Of a stretch of 64,000 bases of DNA, positions 34,567 through 43,976 are shown one piece after another (the stretch's first letter is position 1; each line of letters begins with the position of its first letter). The stretch spans positions 496,001 through 560,000 of the forward strand of contig CAVRWX010000018.1 of NCBI GenBank assembly GCA_963725035.1, written 5' to 3'. Below the pieces are notes generated by a model, which was not told where the DNA came from, ran no database searches, and was given only the letters and a program-made list of their open reading frames with translations. Origin of the DNA: JALZKA01 sp963725035 (GTDB taxonomy: Bacteria > Actinomycetota > Thermoleophilia > Solirubrobacterales > 70-9). The translations under genes and the position numbers were made by a program.

Positions 34567-35430
34567 TCAGTCGGACTGGTCGAACTCGCTCTCGGGAATG
34601 TGCTCGAAGCGGATGTCCGTGACGCGAAGGGCGTAGCGATGTCCATCGGCGTACCTGAGATACGCCGTCTCGCCTTCCTTCAGCGTGAGGAACTCACAAT
34701 TCGTCTTGCCCGGCTTGCAGGTCCCGTCGCCGTTGACGTTCGAGACGTTGCGCGAAACGATGAACTGCGCGGCAGTGCCGGCGTCGACGTTGCGGAGGAA
34801 GAGCACGACAGGCGCCCGCCTTGACGGAAGGACGTCGCCGGAGTGGACATTCTCGTGGGTGTCGGACTGTTCGCGACCGACGATCTTCGTGAACGCGTCG
34901 ATGCGGGAGACCACGATCATCGGCTCGGGCGGGGTGCCGGCCGTCGGCGGGGTGGTGCCGGGGGTAGGTGTGCCCGAGGCGCCCGTGGTCGGCTCGGGGG
35001 ACCCGCCCACGGAGCTTCCGGATGCCGTCGACGCGCCACCGGCCTGCGTGTCGTCCGCGTCTTCGAGGTTCTTGTCCGGCTTCGGGTCGAACCGGCTGCC
35101 GAACGGGTTCTTCTGCTCGAGCTCTGAGAGACGCTCGCGATAGTCACGCACGCCAATCTCCTGGACCGCCAGCACCGCGGGCTCGACGGCCACCGCGCCT
35201 TGATCGGCGACGGGCGCCGGAGGGGTGACCGAAGACTCGGAAGGCGAGCTCAGGACGATCGGCACGGCGACGATCGCTACGAGCAGAGCAACCGCAGGGA
35301 TAATTAGACGCCGGTCGCGCATGTCCTTGTAGAGGTCTTGCACGAAGGCGGGCGCCTGGACGCGCGAGGCCGAACCGGAGCCGGGCGACTGGGCCTTGGG
35401 CTTGCGCTTGGGGAGTTCGGGCATCTTCAT
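34567..35430 (-). CDS. PilP-like single-pass membrane protein of the pilus operon
   Basis: 287 residues. A short basic cytosolic start, one helix (LIIPAVALLVAIVAVPIVL, about 42-60), a periplasm-side region with QKNPFGSRFDPKPD (an N-P-F turn like that of PilP), a Thr/Pro/Gly/Ser linker (about 125-170) and a C-terminal globular domain with VVLFLRNVDAGTAAQF, CKPGKTNCEFLTLKEGE. It overlaps pilO by 4 bases and directly follows the pilMNO set, the slot of pilP. Similarity to PilP is architectural only. Confidence 0.6.
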   Translation of the reverse strand: MKMPELPKRKPKAQSPGSGSASRVQAPAFVQDLYKDMRDRRLIIPAVALLVAIVAVPIVLSSPSESSVTPPAPVADQGAVAVEPAVLAVQEIGVRDYRERLSELEQKNPFGSRFDPKPDKNLEDADDTQAGGASTASGSSVGGSPEPTTGASGTPTPGTTPPTAGTPPEPMIVVSRIDAFTKIVGREQSDTHENVHSGDVLPSRRAPVVLFLRNVDAGTAAQFIVSRNVSNVNGDGTCKPGKTNCEFLTLKEGETAYLRYADGHRYALRVTDIRFEHIPESEFDQSD

Positions 35431-36221
35431 GGCGCCGGCTCCGAGACAGGGGCGGCCGCAGGAACTGAGGAGGGCGGCATCGTCGACGTCGCGCCCGCCG
35501 TGAGGCCCTGCGAAGACGGCAAGACGTAAGAGGAGATCGAGAGTTCCACCGCGAGCGGCGAGTCGGCCTCCTCCTTCGTCATCGAGAACCTGTTGATAGT
35601 GATGAGACGGCCACTCACGTCCACGGAGGCCTTCTCCGACTCGACCAGGTCGTCGATCCCCTTGAAGAGATCAGCGACCTGGAAGAAGTCGCCCTGGAAG
35701 GTCATGTCGTAGGCAAGCCGGCCGAGCCCAGCGGACCCAACGGTGGCGCCGATCGGAAGGGATGCCGCCGCGGCCTCGGTAGCGGGCGCCGTGGTGACAG
35801 TCGTAGCGGGCGCCGCCTCCTCGCCCTCGGCCTCAGCTTCCTCGTTCTGGTCGGTGGTCGTCTCGGCGGCGGGCACGGGCTCCTCCTCGGGGGCGGCGCC
35901 GAGCGCAAGTGAGCCGAAAGTCGTCTTCGAATCCTCCGAGACGTCGACCACTTGGCGAAGGAGCGACGGCGTATCGCCATCGGCGGGCGCGGCCTTGCCG
36001 AGCACGACCAGGGAGGAGAAGTTGGACTCATAGCCGTCCTGCGCCTGGCGCGCGGCCTCGGCGGCCTGCTGCTGGGTGGAGACCTCCCCGTTGAGCTGGG
36101 TGATCTTGTCCCCGAGCTCCGACGCGTCCTCGCGCTTGGGCGCGAGCGCGAGGAACCAGAAGGCGGCAAACATGCCGACGACGATGAGGGCGATCAGGAT
36201 GGTGCGATCAGAGGCCTTCAT
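35427..36221 (-). CDS. pilO: Type IV pilus assembly protein PilO
   Basis: 264 residues: a short N-terminus, one helix (RTILIALIVVGMFAAFWFLAL), then a coiled coil (ELGDKITQLNGEVSTQQQAA) and a ferredoxin-like domain with DVSGRLITINRFSM. A Glu/Ala/Thr-rich insertion (about 115-150) is unusual. PilO pairs with PilN to form the inner-membrane alignment complex. It overlaps pilN (ATGA) and the PilP-like gene. Confidence 0.85.
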   Translation of the reverse strand: MKASDRTILIALIVVGMFAAFWFLALAPKREDASELGDKITQLNGEVSTQQQAAEAARQAQDGYESNFSSLVVLGKAAPADGDTPSLLRQVVDVSEDSKTTFGSLALGAAPEEEPVPAAETTTDQNEEAEAEGEEAAPATTVTTAPATEAAAASLPIGATVGSAGLGRLAYDMTFQGDFFQVADLFKGIDDLVESEKASVDVSGRLITINRFSMTKEEADSPLAVELSISSYVLPSSQGLTAGATSTMPPSSVPAAAPVSEPAP

Positions 36222-37015
36222 GGCGCCACCACTCCCGGGACGAGCTCAGAGGCGTCCTTGGCCTTCTGGGTCTGCTTCGCTGCCGAGTTCTTGGCCGCCT
36301 GGGACGGATCCTCGGGCACAGGTTCGGCTGACGCCGGCGTCGTCTCGACCGAGGCGGCCGCCGCTGCTTCCGCGCTAACCGCTGCGTTGTCGAACGCGAC
36401 CGTGACGTCGAAGGTGTTGGCCTTGCCGCAAAGCGTCGAGGCGCCGCCGCTGACGGCTCCCTCGGCCCCCGACTCAGTCTCGAGGGCCTCGGTGCGGCCG
36501 AGCCCGACGCGGGTGACGCCGTCGATGTCCTCAAGCGCAGCGACGAACCTGGCGACCGACTCGTGCGAGGCCGCGCATCCCGAAATCGTGAGGTTCGGAG
36601 CGCCGATCGGCGTCGTCGACGCGCTTCCTTCCGCGTTCTCGAACGCGGAGCCGTTGATGCTTGTGAGCGTCACGTCCTCCGGGATCACCAGGGCGAGCTC
36701 GCGCATCACGCGCTCCCAGTCGAAGCGGCTCTGGGCGAGGCTCGCGATCGTCGCCTCGCGCTCGACACGGAGTGTCGCGAACTCGGCGTACGGGGCGAGG
36801 CTCTCAGCCTCGGCCGTTGCCGTCTCGAGGTCGGCCTCGAGCTGTGCGACCTGTTCCTCCTTGTCCGCGATGTCGTTCGAAGTCGTGACCATGAGGAGGA
36901 CGGCGACGAGCACAAGCGCGAGTGCGCCGATGACGACGTAGGAGAGCGGGCCCGAGCGCAGGGGGGCCTTGTCGCCGCGGCGATCCTCGGGCGGGATGAG
37001 GTTTACGGGGCGCAT
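36218..37015 (-). CDS. pilN: Type IV pilus assembly protein PilN
   Basis: 265 residues. The cytosolic N-terminus MRPVNLIPPEDRR is the conserved PilN motif that docks on PilM (the INLIP-like peptide). Then one membrane helix (YVVIGALALVLVAVLLMVT), a coiled coil (EEQVAQLEADLETATAEAE) and a beta-rich domain with two Cys. A Pro/Thr/Ala-rich tail ends the protein. Three bases separate it from pilM. Confidence 0.9.
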   Translation of the reverse strand: MRPVNLIPPEDRRGDKAPLRSGPLSYVVIGALALVLVAVLLMVTTSNDIADKEEQVAQLEADLETATAEAESLAPYAEFATLRVEREATIASLAQSRFDWERVMRELALVIPEDVTLTSINGSAFENAEGSASTTPIGAPNLTISGCAASHESVARFVAALEDIDGVTRVGLGRTEALETESGAEGAVSGGASTLCGKANTFDVTVAFDNAAVSAEAAAAASVETTPASAEPVPEDPSQAAKNSAAKQTQKAKDASELVPGVVAP

Positions 37016-37018
37016 CCG

Positions 37019-38152
37019 CTACTCCTCCAAGGCCAATCCGAACGAGAGCGTTTGACGTACGGCGTCGGCCGCGTCGAGGTGCCCCAGGGGGGACGGCGTG
37101 GCGACGCTGAACGCGTGCCCGAGCGACATCTGGAGGTGCTCGACCATGCCGGGGATCCGCGTGCCCGGACCGCAGACGACGATGCCCTCGACGGGCACCG
37201 CGCCCTCCTGGGCCAGGTAGTAGTCCATCGAGACGCGGAGCTCATCCGCGAGGCGGGCGGCGCCGTCGGCCAGGCATTCGCGCGCGGCACCTATGTGCTC
37301 GACGTCGCCCTCGATCGCCTCCACCGGCTGGTCGAGGCCGACGTGGATGAGCCACTGGCGCGAATGCTCGACGGTGAGCCTGCGGCGCTCGGCCAGCTTC
37401 TGGGCGATGCCCTCGATGCCGAACGACGCGATGCGGGTAAAGAGGCAGGAGCTGCCGCGGGCGACGGCAAGGTTGGTGACGTCGCCGAGGTTGCAGAAAA
37501 GCTTTGCCGGCGCGTGATTCTCCGCGACGGTGGGCGCACCGCCGGCGGCGCGCTCCTCATACGAGGGAGCCGACACGAACTGGCCGGGGCCGACGGGCGA
37601 GCCGACCTCGCGGGCGAGAGCGCGGATCATGCCGAACGCGGAATGGTCGATCCCGATCGGCCTAACGCCGGCGATCGAGAGCGCCTCGAGCATCTGGACG
37701 ATCATGTCCCGGCGCGCCGCGACCGCGACCACGTCCACCTTGCGTTCCCCGTTCTCGTCGGTTGAGTGGCCGACGACCTGCCAGTCGAGGACGGACTGGT
37801 CGAGCGGCATCGGAATGTGGTCCTGGGCCTGGAAGCGAATTGCCGTCTCGAGCTCGTCGCGGTTGTCGATGGCGGGGAGGCGCATCGAGCGGACCGCCAC
37901 CCGCTGGTTTGCGATACCGACGCGGACGTCGCGCGAAAGCTTCTCGCGGGCGAAGAGCTCCTTGATCGCCTGGCCGAGCGCCGCCGGGTCGGCGACCTCG
38001 CCCTCGCGGAAGATTCCGGGCGCGAGGGGCATGACGCCCCCACCGGCCACCTCGGAGGTGCCGTTGACGTGCACTTCGGTCGCGGCGATGCTGCCGGTCT
38101 CGATGTCGAGGCCGACAGTGGCCTTAATCTTTTGCGTGGTTAGACGAGCCAT
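37019..38152 (-). CDS. pilM: Type IV pilus assembly protein PilM
   Basis: 377 residues. Actin-like cytosolic ATPase-fold protein that binds PilN. VGLDIETGSIAATEVHVNG (phosphate-1-like loop) opens the fold; RSMRLPAIDNRDELETAIRF, QDHIPMPLDQSVLDWQVVG, RRDMIVQMLEALSIAGVRPI and a late VVCGPGTRIPGMVEHLQMSLG (adenosine motif) follow the PilM pattern. First gene of the M-N-O-P-like block. Confidence 0.93.
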   Translation of the reverse strand: MARLTTQKIKATVGLDIETGSIAATEVHVNGTSEVAGGGVMPLAPGIFREGEVADPAALGQAIKELFAREKLSRDVRVGIANQRVAVRSMRLPAIDNRDELETAIRFQAQDHIPMPLDQSVLDWQVVGHSTDENGERKVDVVAVAARRDMIVQMLEALSIAGVRPIGIDHSAFGMIRALAREVGSPVGPGQFVSAPSYEERAAGGAPTVAENHAPAKLFCNLGDVTNLAVARGSSCLFTRIASFGIEGIAQKLAERRRLTVEHSRQWLIHVGLDQPVEAIEGDVEHIGAARECLADGAARLADELRVSMDYYLAQEGAVPVEGIVVCGPGTRIPGMVEHLQMSLGHAFSVATPSPLGHLDAADAVRQTLSFGLALEE

Positions 38153-38214
38153 GATTCGTGGTCAGGGTTATCCCCTGCCCACACAATCGGCGTCCGCGAG
38201 CGATTCCTTGAGGG

Positions 38215-38985
38215 CTACTGATCCTCTGGGAAGAACTCGTCCAGATACCACTGGACCATGTCGTCGCCAAACCAGAGTCCGATTACGCCGCCCGCGGCCA
38301 GGAATGGCCCGAACGGGATCTTTGATTTGCGTGCTTGAGCGCCCTGTCGGGCGATCATCGCGACTCCCACGACGGCCCCCAGGAGGAAGCCGATGAGGGT
38401 CGCCGGCGCGATCGCGCGGCCCAAGAAGAGGCCCATCATGCCGACGAGCTTTGCGTCTCCCATACCCATTCCCCGCGGGTAGGCGAGCGCCACCAGGAAC
38501 ATGATCCCCCCGGCGATCACGGCCGAGATAGCGCGCGTGTCGAGCGTCTCCGGCATCGTGATCGCCGCGATCGCCACGGCGGCGATCGAGCCGGCGAGGA
38601 CGACCTTGTTCGGAATGATGCGCAGGTCGAGGTCGGTCAGCGTGATCACGACCAGGACGAAGCAAAGGACGAGGCCGAGAAGCAGCTCGCCGGTCTCGTC
38701 GTCCCCGAGGATCAGGTACGTGGCGGCAAAGAGAACGGCCAGGGTCAGCTCGGCCAGGATGTAGCGCGGCGGGATCGGCTCGCCGCAGTTGCGGCACTTG
38801 CCGCGCAGGATCATCCACGAGGCGATCGGGATGTTGTCGCGCGCGCCGATCACCTCGCCGCAACTCGGGCACTTGGACCGCTCCGAGATCCAGTTCTCTC
38901 CACGAGGAAGCCGATGCGCCAGCGCGGTCGCAAAGCTGCCCAGAACGGCGCCCAGGACGAACAGGCCGATTGCCACGCCGATCAT
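38215..38985 (-). CDS. pilD: Prepilin peptidase (A24)
   Basis: 256 residues, about eight membrane helices. GAVLGSFATALAHRLPRG is the N-terminal family signature, followed by the zinc-ribbon loop CPSCGEVIGARDNIP...GKCRNCGEPIPP (four Cys). The aspartyl-protease motif is LTDLDLRIIPN and the second Asp is in GMGDAKLVGMMG. It cleaves and N-methylates the prepilins of the adjacent genes at the Gly-Phe/Leu/Tyr bond. Confidence 0.94.
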   Translation of the reverse strand: MIGVAIGLFVLGAVLGSFATALAHRLPRGENWISERSKCPSCGEVIGARDNIPIASWMILRGKCRNCGEPIPPRYILAELTLAVLFAATYLILGDDETGELLLGLVLCFVLVVITLTDLDLRIIPNKVVLAGSIAAVAIAAITMPETLDTRAISAVIAGGIMFLVALAYPRGMGMGDAKLVGMMGLFLGRAIAPATLIGFLLGAVVGVAMIARQGAQARKSKIPFGPFLAAGGVIGLWFGDDMVQWYLDEFFPEDQ

Positions 38986-39027
38986 CGACCCCCCTTCGAC
39001 GCGAGGTGGGTAAAGCCCTGCCGCCGG

Positions 39028-40587
39028 CTACTCGACCGTCTCGCGCTGCACGTGCCATGCCGACTCCACCGGATCGAGGAAGTGCGGCGGCGAGATGTAG
39101 CGGAGCCGGTCGTCGTACGTGTAGCGCTTGGAGTAGCCGGAAACCGGGCCAGTCTGTTGGCTGAAGGTTCCGACGGCGCCGCGGAAGCGCTGGGCGATCG
39201 CACCGTTCACGGTCAGGTTGCCGAGCGGGCTTCCGCACGAGTAGTGGTCAACGATGAACGAGTGCTGGATCGAGAGGATCGCCGCGTCGATTCGCAGGTT
39301 CGAGATCGATCCCGATCCGTTGGAGCCGTTGCCGCAGCTCGAGCGAGAGGTCTGGGTGGAGAAGGGGTGTAAGACGCGGACGAAGTTGTTCGCGATCAGC
39401 CCCAGCATCCCGTTGCCCGAGCGCACGAGGTTGTCGTCGACGATGATGTCGTTCTCGGCGGCGATCGTGAGCCGTCCTGAGTAGTTGCCTCGCACCAGCA
39501 CGTTGCCACAGGTCGACGACGCCGGATAGGTCACCGTGAACGGGTTGTACGCGGCCGAGCAGGCCCCGTTCGAAACGTAGATGACGCCGCTGGACGGGAA
39601 CGGGCGAGATGACGCCGCCGTTCACGGTGTAGGTGTTCCCGTTGAGGACGATTCGGGTCTGGCCGGTGAAGCGGTCCGAGCCTGCCACGGTCTTCAGCGC
39701 GGCGTTGGTCGGCGGCGGCGTGAGCACGGGCGCGTTGGTGATGAACGTGCCGAGGAAGTTCGGCGAAGCGCCGCTGCATCCGGTAGCAAACCATCCAGGC
39801 GGCGGCGAGGAGACCTCGATTGCGTCTGTCGCGGTGCGGCCGAAGATCGGGTGTCCGTTGCAGACTTGGAACGCGTCGTTTGTGTGGAGAGGCCCGTCGA
39901 TCCGATCGCCTCCGATGAAGAAGATGCGGTCGCACAGCTGCGGCGGGTTCGAACCCGGGATGTTCTGGTCGTAGCGGCCCTCGGCGTTCGTCTTCGTGCA
40001 CTGCTGGTAGGCGCCGTTGATGGTCTGCTGGTTGGGGTAGGTGACCGGGTCCGAGGTCTCGAGCTGCGTGAAGTAGAGGAAGTCGAGGAAGCTCGCGCGC
40101 TTGAATGTCGCGACCAGCGCGACCTCGGAGTCATCGGCATAGCCGGTGGAGCGGATGCGGAACGTCCCCACGCTCGATCCCGACTGCTCGATCATCGTGT
40201 TGACCGGATCGCTTTCCGAGCACTGGGTCTGACCCGTGCGCGGGATCAGCTCAATCGCGTACTCCGAGCCGGTGGTGCCCGGGACCGAACGGCGCTTGGC
40301 AGTCGAGCCCGTCAGGTTTACCGCGGTGGGCGCGGCACGTTCGCACACCGCGTCCAGAAGTTCGTGTCCTGGTTGAGGTGGTATGCGTAGTCGGCGATTC
40401 CCGCGCGAGCTGCTTCGTAGGCCTGCTTTTGGGCCAGGTCGGCGCGGGTGACGTTGAGCTCGCCGCGTGCCGCGGTCACCGCGGTGACGACCACGAGGCC
40501 CATCACGGCGCCGCCCAGAATCGTCGCGCCCAACGTGAAGCCGCTCTCGGAACGGGACCGGCTGAGGATCTCGCGGATCAGGCGCAT
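39028..40587 (-). CDS. PilX-like minor pseudopilin / pilus tip protein (two frameshifts)
   Basis: The N-terminus SESGFTLGATILGGAVMGLV is a class III prepilin signal (Gly-Phe cleavage, hydrophobic helix). The protein then needs two one-base corrections, near 40334 (CGCGGC) and near 39602 (GGGCG), to read as one chain of about 519 residues: AGIADYAYHLNQDTNFWTRC..., TGSEYAIELIPRTGQ, ..., NYSGRLTIAAENDIIVDDNL, ..., YTYDDRLRYISPPHFLDPVE. The C-terminal half resembles the DUF4900/PilX-type domain with asparagine- and glycine-rich beta-solenoid-like strands. Last gene before pilD. Confidence 0.72.
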
Positions 40588-41268
40588 GGCCCGTTCACCT
40601 TGAGCGGATCCTCTGAAAACGGCGAGAAGCGGAAGACGGCCGCGTCGGTGAGAGTGACCGCCGCATTCTCATCGTCAACGGGCTGCGACGACGGCGCAAC
40701 CTCCATTCCGACCTTGACCTGAACGGCGCGTGCAGCATCGGTCGAAGCTCAAGGGCACCGGCAGCGGCGTCGTCTGAATGACCCCTCCCTGAGAGGCGTA
40801 GTAGGAGAACGGCGTCCCGTACGCCTCGTCCGGGGCATCGACACCTTCAAGCAGGATGCGGGTGGAGCTGGGGGTCGCGCTGTACGTCCAATTCGGGTTG
40901 GCACCACTCGTTGCGTTGTAGATGCGCTCGGTCAGGCCGCCGTTCTCATACGTGACGGTGTGCTTTTGGGGCGTCGGGGCGACGCCCCCGCCGGTCGCCG
41001 ATTGGAACCGGAGCTGGTTATCTGTGCTTCCCGGCAAAAGCGGCGCGATCGCAGGCCCTGTGCAGGCTGAATGAAGGTCGTTCATGAGGTTCTGGATTGC
41101 GGGCTTCGCACGAGCGTTCGCGTCCACCCTCTGCGTCACTTTCGCCGAGCTCTTCCACGAAAGGTCGAACATCGCGAACAGCACCAGCAACACCATCATG
41201 CCGGCGCCGGCCGCGACCATGAGCTCGGTGAGGGAGTAGCCGTCCTCACTGCGAACCGCCGCCTTCAT
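40578..41268 (-). CDS. PilW-like minor pseudopilin (one frameshift)
   Basis: Starts at ATG 41268 (MKAAVRSEDGYSLTELMVAA), overlapping the preceding gene as ATGA. EDGYSLTELMV is a prepilin signal with Tyr at the cleavage site. The frame is broken near 40740 (CGGTC): it should continue DAARAVQVKVGMEVAPSSQP and VTLTDAAVFRFSPFSEDP to the TGA at 40578-40580. That stop overlaps the next gene's start, supporting the correction. About 230 residues. Confidence 0.72.
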
Positions 41269-42613
41269 CCGCAATCCCCTCCGCTGGCGTTATCCATGTA
41301 GAAGAAGAGATCCGTGCCGTCCACGAGGTCCTTGACCTCGACGTCCTGAGCGATGAGCGCGTCACCCGAGTCCTCGACGCAGACGTCGTACACGCCCCAC
41401 GGGAGGCCCGGATCGTCCAGCATGCCGTCGTTTCCGGTCTCGCGCTCCAAGACGACGTCCATGCCCTCTCCAGCGCAGCCGACATCGGTCAGAAAGACGT
41501 CGGCGGTCTCGGGATCGCCGGGGTTGCTCGACCCGTCGCCGTCCGTGACCAGAAGGTTCAGAGCGGGCAGCTGCACCGTCGCGTCAGATACGTCCCCGGG
41601 GGTAATCTGAACGCTCGCTTGCGCAGCCTCCCCGGGCACGCCGGTCTCGTTTTCGGGGTTGGGATTGTTGGCCTCGCATGAGCCCGCGTAGACGGTGTCG
41701 GGCGAGGAGAACGGAAAGAGCGGCTCGGCGGTGATGGCGCTGGCGGGCCCGCTGGCCGTAGAACGTCTGCGCCGCGGTCATGCCGGTGTTGAAGACGACC
41801 ACGGACTCGGCACTCGACTGAACCAGCTGGCCGCCCTCCATGGTCGTGAACGCGACTTCGGCAGCTCCAGGCTCGTCGTACTGGAGAGCGAGCGTGTTGG
41901 TCGAGAGCGCGACGACGCTGGTGCTCACCGATCCGGGCTGGCTCACCGTCCTTGTCGACATAGCCGGGAGCGTTGGTCGTAAGCGTGTAGTTGCCGGCTG
42001 GCAGGTTGCCGAAGATGACGCAACCGTTCTCGGATGTCGTGCCGGAGAAGGTGCCCGCGCCCGTCCCGCTGAGCGCGATGTTCGGGATGGCCTGGTCCGC
42101 CCCGCCCTTGACGGCAATCGCAAGCGCTCCCCGGTTCGCGGCGATCGCTCCGTTCGGCGGCGCGACGATGGATTGGAGCACGATCGGAGGCCTGGCGCCG
42201 ATGCTCGGCCACGTGACCGTGGAGGTGATCCGGATGTAGTCGGGTGAAGCGGTGTTCTGCTCGCACGACGCAGTTCCGGTGGAGTCGGTCACGAAGTCGG
42301 CGCGGGAATCCACCGAGTAGGTCCCGTCGTCGGCATTGACCGTTCGGGCCTCGTTGTAGTTCGCGAGCGACGAGATGCGGAATGCGCGCATCCGCGCCTG
42401 GTCCTCCTGGGCGATCCCGTGGGCGGTCGCGCGGTGGCGCTCCTCGGCGGTGGTTCGCTGAGTTGCCTGGATCGCGCCCAGCGTGCCCGCCGCAATGATC
42501 ACGACGAGAACGGCGGAGACCAGGACTTCGGCCAGCGCGAAGCCGGTCTCGTTGGAAGCAGGGATTGGGGGGTTGACCTTGGGAGGCAACTCCTTGTTCC
42601 TATCGGCAGGCAC
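41265..42613 (-). CDS. PilV-like minor pseudopilin with a carboxypeptidase-regulatory-like domain (two frameshifts)
   Basis: Signal NETGFALAEVLVSAVLVVII gives a prepilin. The chain then reads VKGGADQAIPNIALSGTGAG, TTSENGCVIFGNLPAGNYTLTTNAPGYV, a Cna/CpaB-like beta-sandwich. Two breaks follow, near 41947 (CACCG) and near 41754 (TGGCC). Between them the frame gives VSQPGSVSTSVVALSTNTLA and after them ASAITAEPLFPFSSP and VPGEAAQASVQITPGDVSD, DSGDALIAQDVEVKDLVDG to 41265. Corrected length is about 449 residues. The carboxypeptidase-regulatory-like domain on a minor pilin suggests an adhesive or tip role. Confidence 0.7.
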
Positions 42614-42658
42614 GACTCATTCCCTGATCACTGAATGGACGTTCGTACGAGGAGCTGT

Positions 42659-43099
42659 TCAGCCCCAGTCTCCGTCGTCGGGGCAGCCGCCGGCGGCCTC
42701 GACACTGCACTCGTAGGCGACCTCACCGGACGCTGCCCGGCTGATCGAGAAGTCTGTCGCGGTCCGCGATGTGACCGTGACCGTGTAGGTGTTGCTCGAG
42801 ATGTTCGATAGCGCCAGCGGCACGCCGCTGGGGATCGAGACCTCGATGTCGTGGAGCGCCGGCTCGTCAGCGTCTGTGAAGTGACCGTCGTGCTGCGTGG
42901 CATAGAGCTCAATGGCTGTCTGCGCTGCCCGAGCGGTTGCCTTCGCGTTAGCGTCGTCGGCCTTGTCGGTCTGGTTCAGGTACAAGGGGATCGCGATCGC
43001 GGCCAGGAGCCCGAGGATCAGCATGACTACGAGGAGCTCGACGAGCGTGAGGCCGGCCTCGGCGGCGCGCGGGGTCTGTTCATCCGTACGGGGGATCAC
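42659..43099 (-). CDS. Type IV pilin-like protein (second pilin)
   Basis: 146 residues, GTG at 43099. Leader peptide ends at AEAG-LTLVELLVVMLILG: the Gly-Leu cleavage site with Glu5 of the mature chain. The mature part has two Cys (YECSVEAAGGCPD) near the end, forming a probable D-loop as in its neighbour pilA. 45 residues of head domain are similar in pattern to pilA (TAIELYATQHDG, TYTVTVTSRTATDFSISRAASG), so the two are duplicates. Confidence 0.9.
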   Translation of the reverse strand: MIPRTDEQTPRAAEAGLTLVELLVVMLILGLLAAIAIPLYLNQTDKADDANAKATARAAQTAIELYATQHDGHFTDADEPALHDIEVSIPSGVPLALSNISSNTYTVTVTSRTATDFSISRAASGEVAYECSVEAAGGCPDDGDWG

Positions 43100-43173
43100 T
43101 TCACCCTCTTATCGGCTCCCAGGTCGCTTCCTTGATCGATGGAATTGCGGGTGGTCAGTCCGGCCTCGAGAAC

Positions 43174-43206
43174 GACGAAGGGCGGCCCCCGGGGCCGCCC
43201 TTCGTC
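43174..43206 (-). terminator. Strong hairpin downstream of pilA
   Basis: GACGAAGGGCGGCC and GGCCGCCCTTCGTC around a 5-base loop, 45 bases after the pilA stop. It lies between pilA and the second pilin and could attenuate read-through so that pilA is made in excess. No T-run on either strand. Confidence 0.65.
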
Positions 43207-43250
43207 TCCAGCTCACGGCCGCCTTGCGGGACCGTGTTACGCGTACTTAC

Positions 43251-43703
43251 TTACGGAGTGGGAGTGGTACCGGCCCACTCACCACCGGTGGGGCAACCGC
43301 CCTCACCGGGATCGTCACACGTGTACGTGGTCGCACCCGACGTTGCGCGCGAGATGGTGAACTCCGTACCAGTGGTCGAGGTGACCGCCACCGTGTAGGT
43401 GCGGGCCGCGAGACCAGTGGGATTAGAGAGATCGACATCGGTCAGCGTTTCCTCGATACCTTCGAGGATGACCGCGGTCGCACCCACGTACGAGCCGTCG
43501 TTGTCGGTCGCGTATGTCTCAATCGCGGTCTGAGCCGTGCGGACGCCGGCCTTGGCGTCTGCGTCCTTGGCCTTGTCCCTCTGGTTGAAGAAGGACGGAA
43601 TCGCGATCGCGGCCAGGAGGCCGAGAATCAGCATGACTACGAGGAGCTCGACGAGCGTGAAGCCGCCCTCCCCGTTACTCCGTTCACGGAGCTTCTGGAC
43701 CAT
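43251..43703 (-). CDS. pilA: Major type IV pilin
   Basis: 150 residues. Leader MVQKLRERSNGEGG, then the mature start FTLVELLVVMLILGLLAAIA with the conserved Phe1 and Glu5 and a full hydrophobic helix. The globular head has a Cys pair (TYTCDDPGEGGCP). It has the strongest ribosome site of the window (AAGGAGG, 8 bases before ATG) and follows a c-di-GMP riboswitch, as expected for the most highly expressed subunit. The Thr/Pro end (AGTTPTP) is short. Confidence 0.93.
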   Translation of the reverse strand: MVQKLRERSNGEGGFTLVELLVVMLILGLLAAIAIPSFFNQRDKAKDADAKAGVRTAQTAIETYATDNDGSYVGATAVILEGIEETLTDVDLSNPTGLAARTYTVAVTSTTGTEFTISRATSGATTYTCDDPGEGGCPTGGEWAGTTPTP

Positions 43704-43777
43704 TAGTTACCCTCCTTGGGAACTAGCGTTTGCGCCAAAGCCCCGTCAGCCTGAAGGCCATCGGAAGTCACACAGGA

Positions 43778-43862
43778 CCCGGTGGCAGCCCGGCCATCTC
43801 CCGAAAGGAAGATCCGTGACTTTGCGTCCTCGCCTCGCGGCGAGTTTGCCTTTGGCACCAGG
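43778..43862 (-). ncRNA. Class I c-di-GMP riboswitch (GEMM-I) in the pilA leader
   Basis: Read on the minus strand, P1 is CCTGGTG (43856-43862) with CACCGGG (43778-43784). Inside are the family hallmarks: AAAGGCAAAC, the P2 hairpin CTCGCC-GCGA-GGCGAG with a GNRA tetraloop, GGACGCAAAGTCACGG, and the P3 arm closing GATGGCCGGGCTGCC. The base matching Vc2 G20 (the one before GCAAAC) reads G, favouring c-di-GMP over cGAMP. It ends 74 bases before the pilA ATG; the expression platform includes the AAGGAGG site. The 43704-43976 gap holds nothing else I can identify. Confidence 0.88.
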
Positions 43863-43976
43863 GCACTGGCATTCATCAAACCCCCTATCGGGCGTAAGTC
43901 AGGAGGCCTTTAGTGTTGATGGGGTGTACATCTGTCCAGGGTGGGGGATGACCCCTAGACGCTTTCAGGAAGGTTT

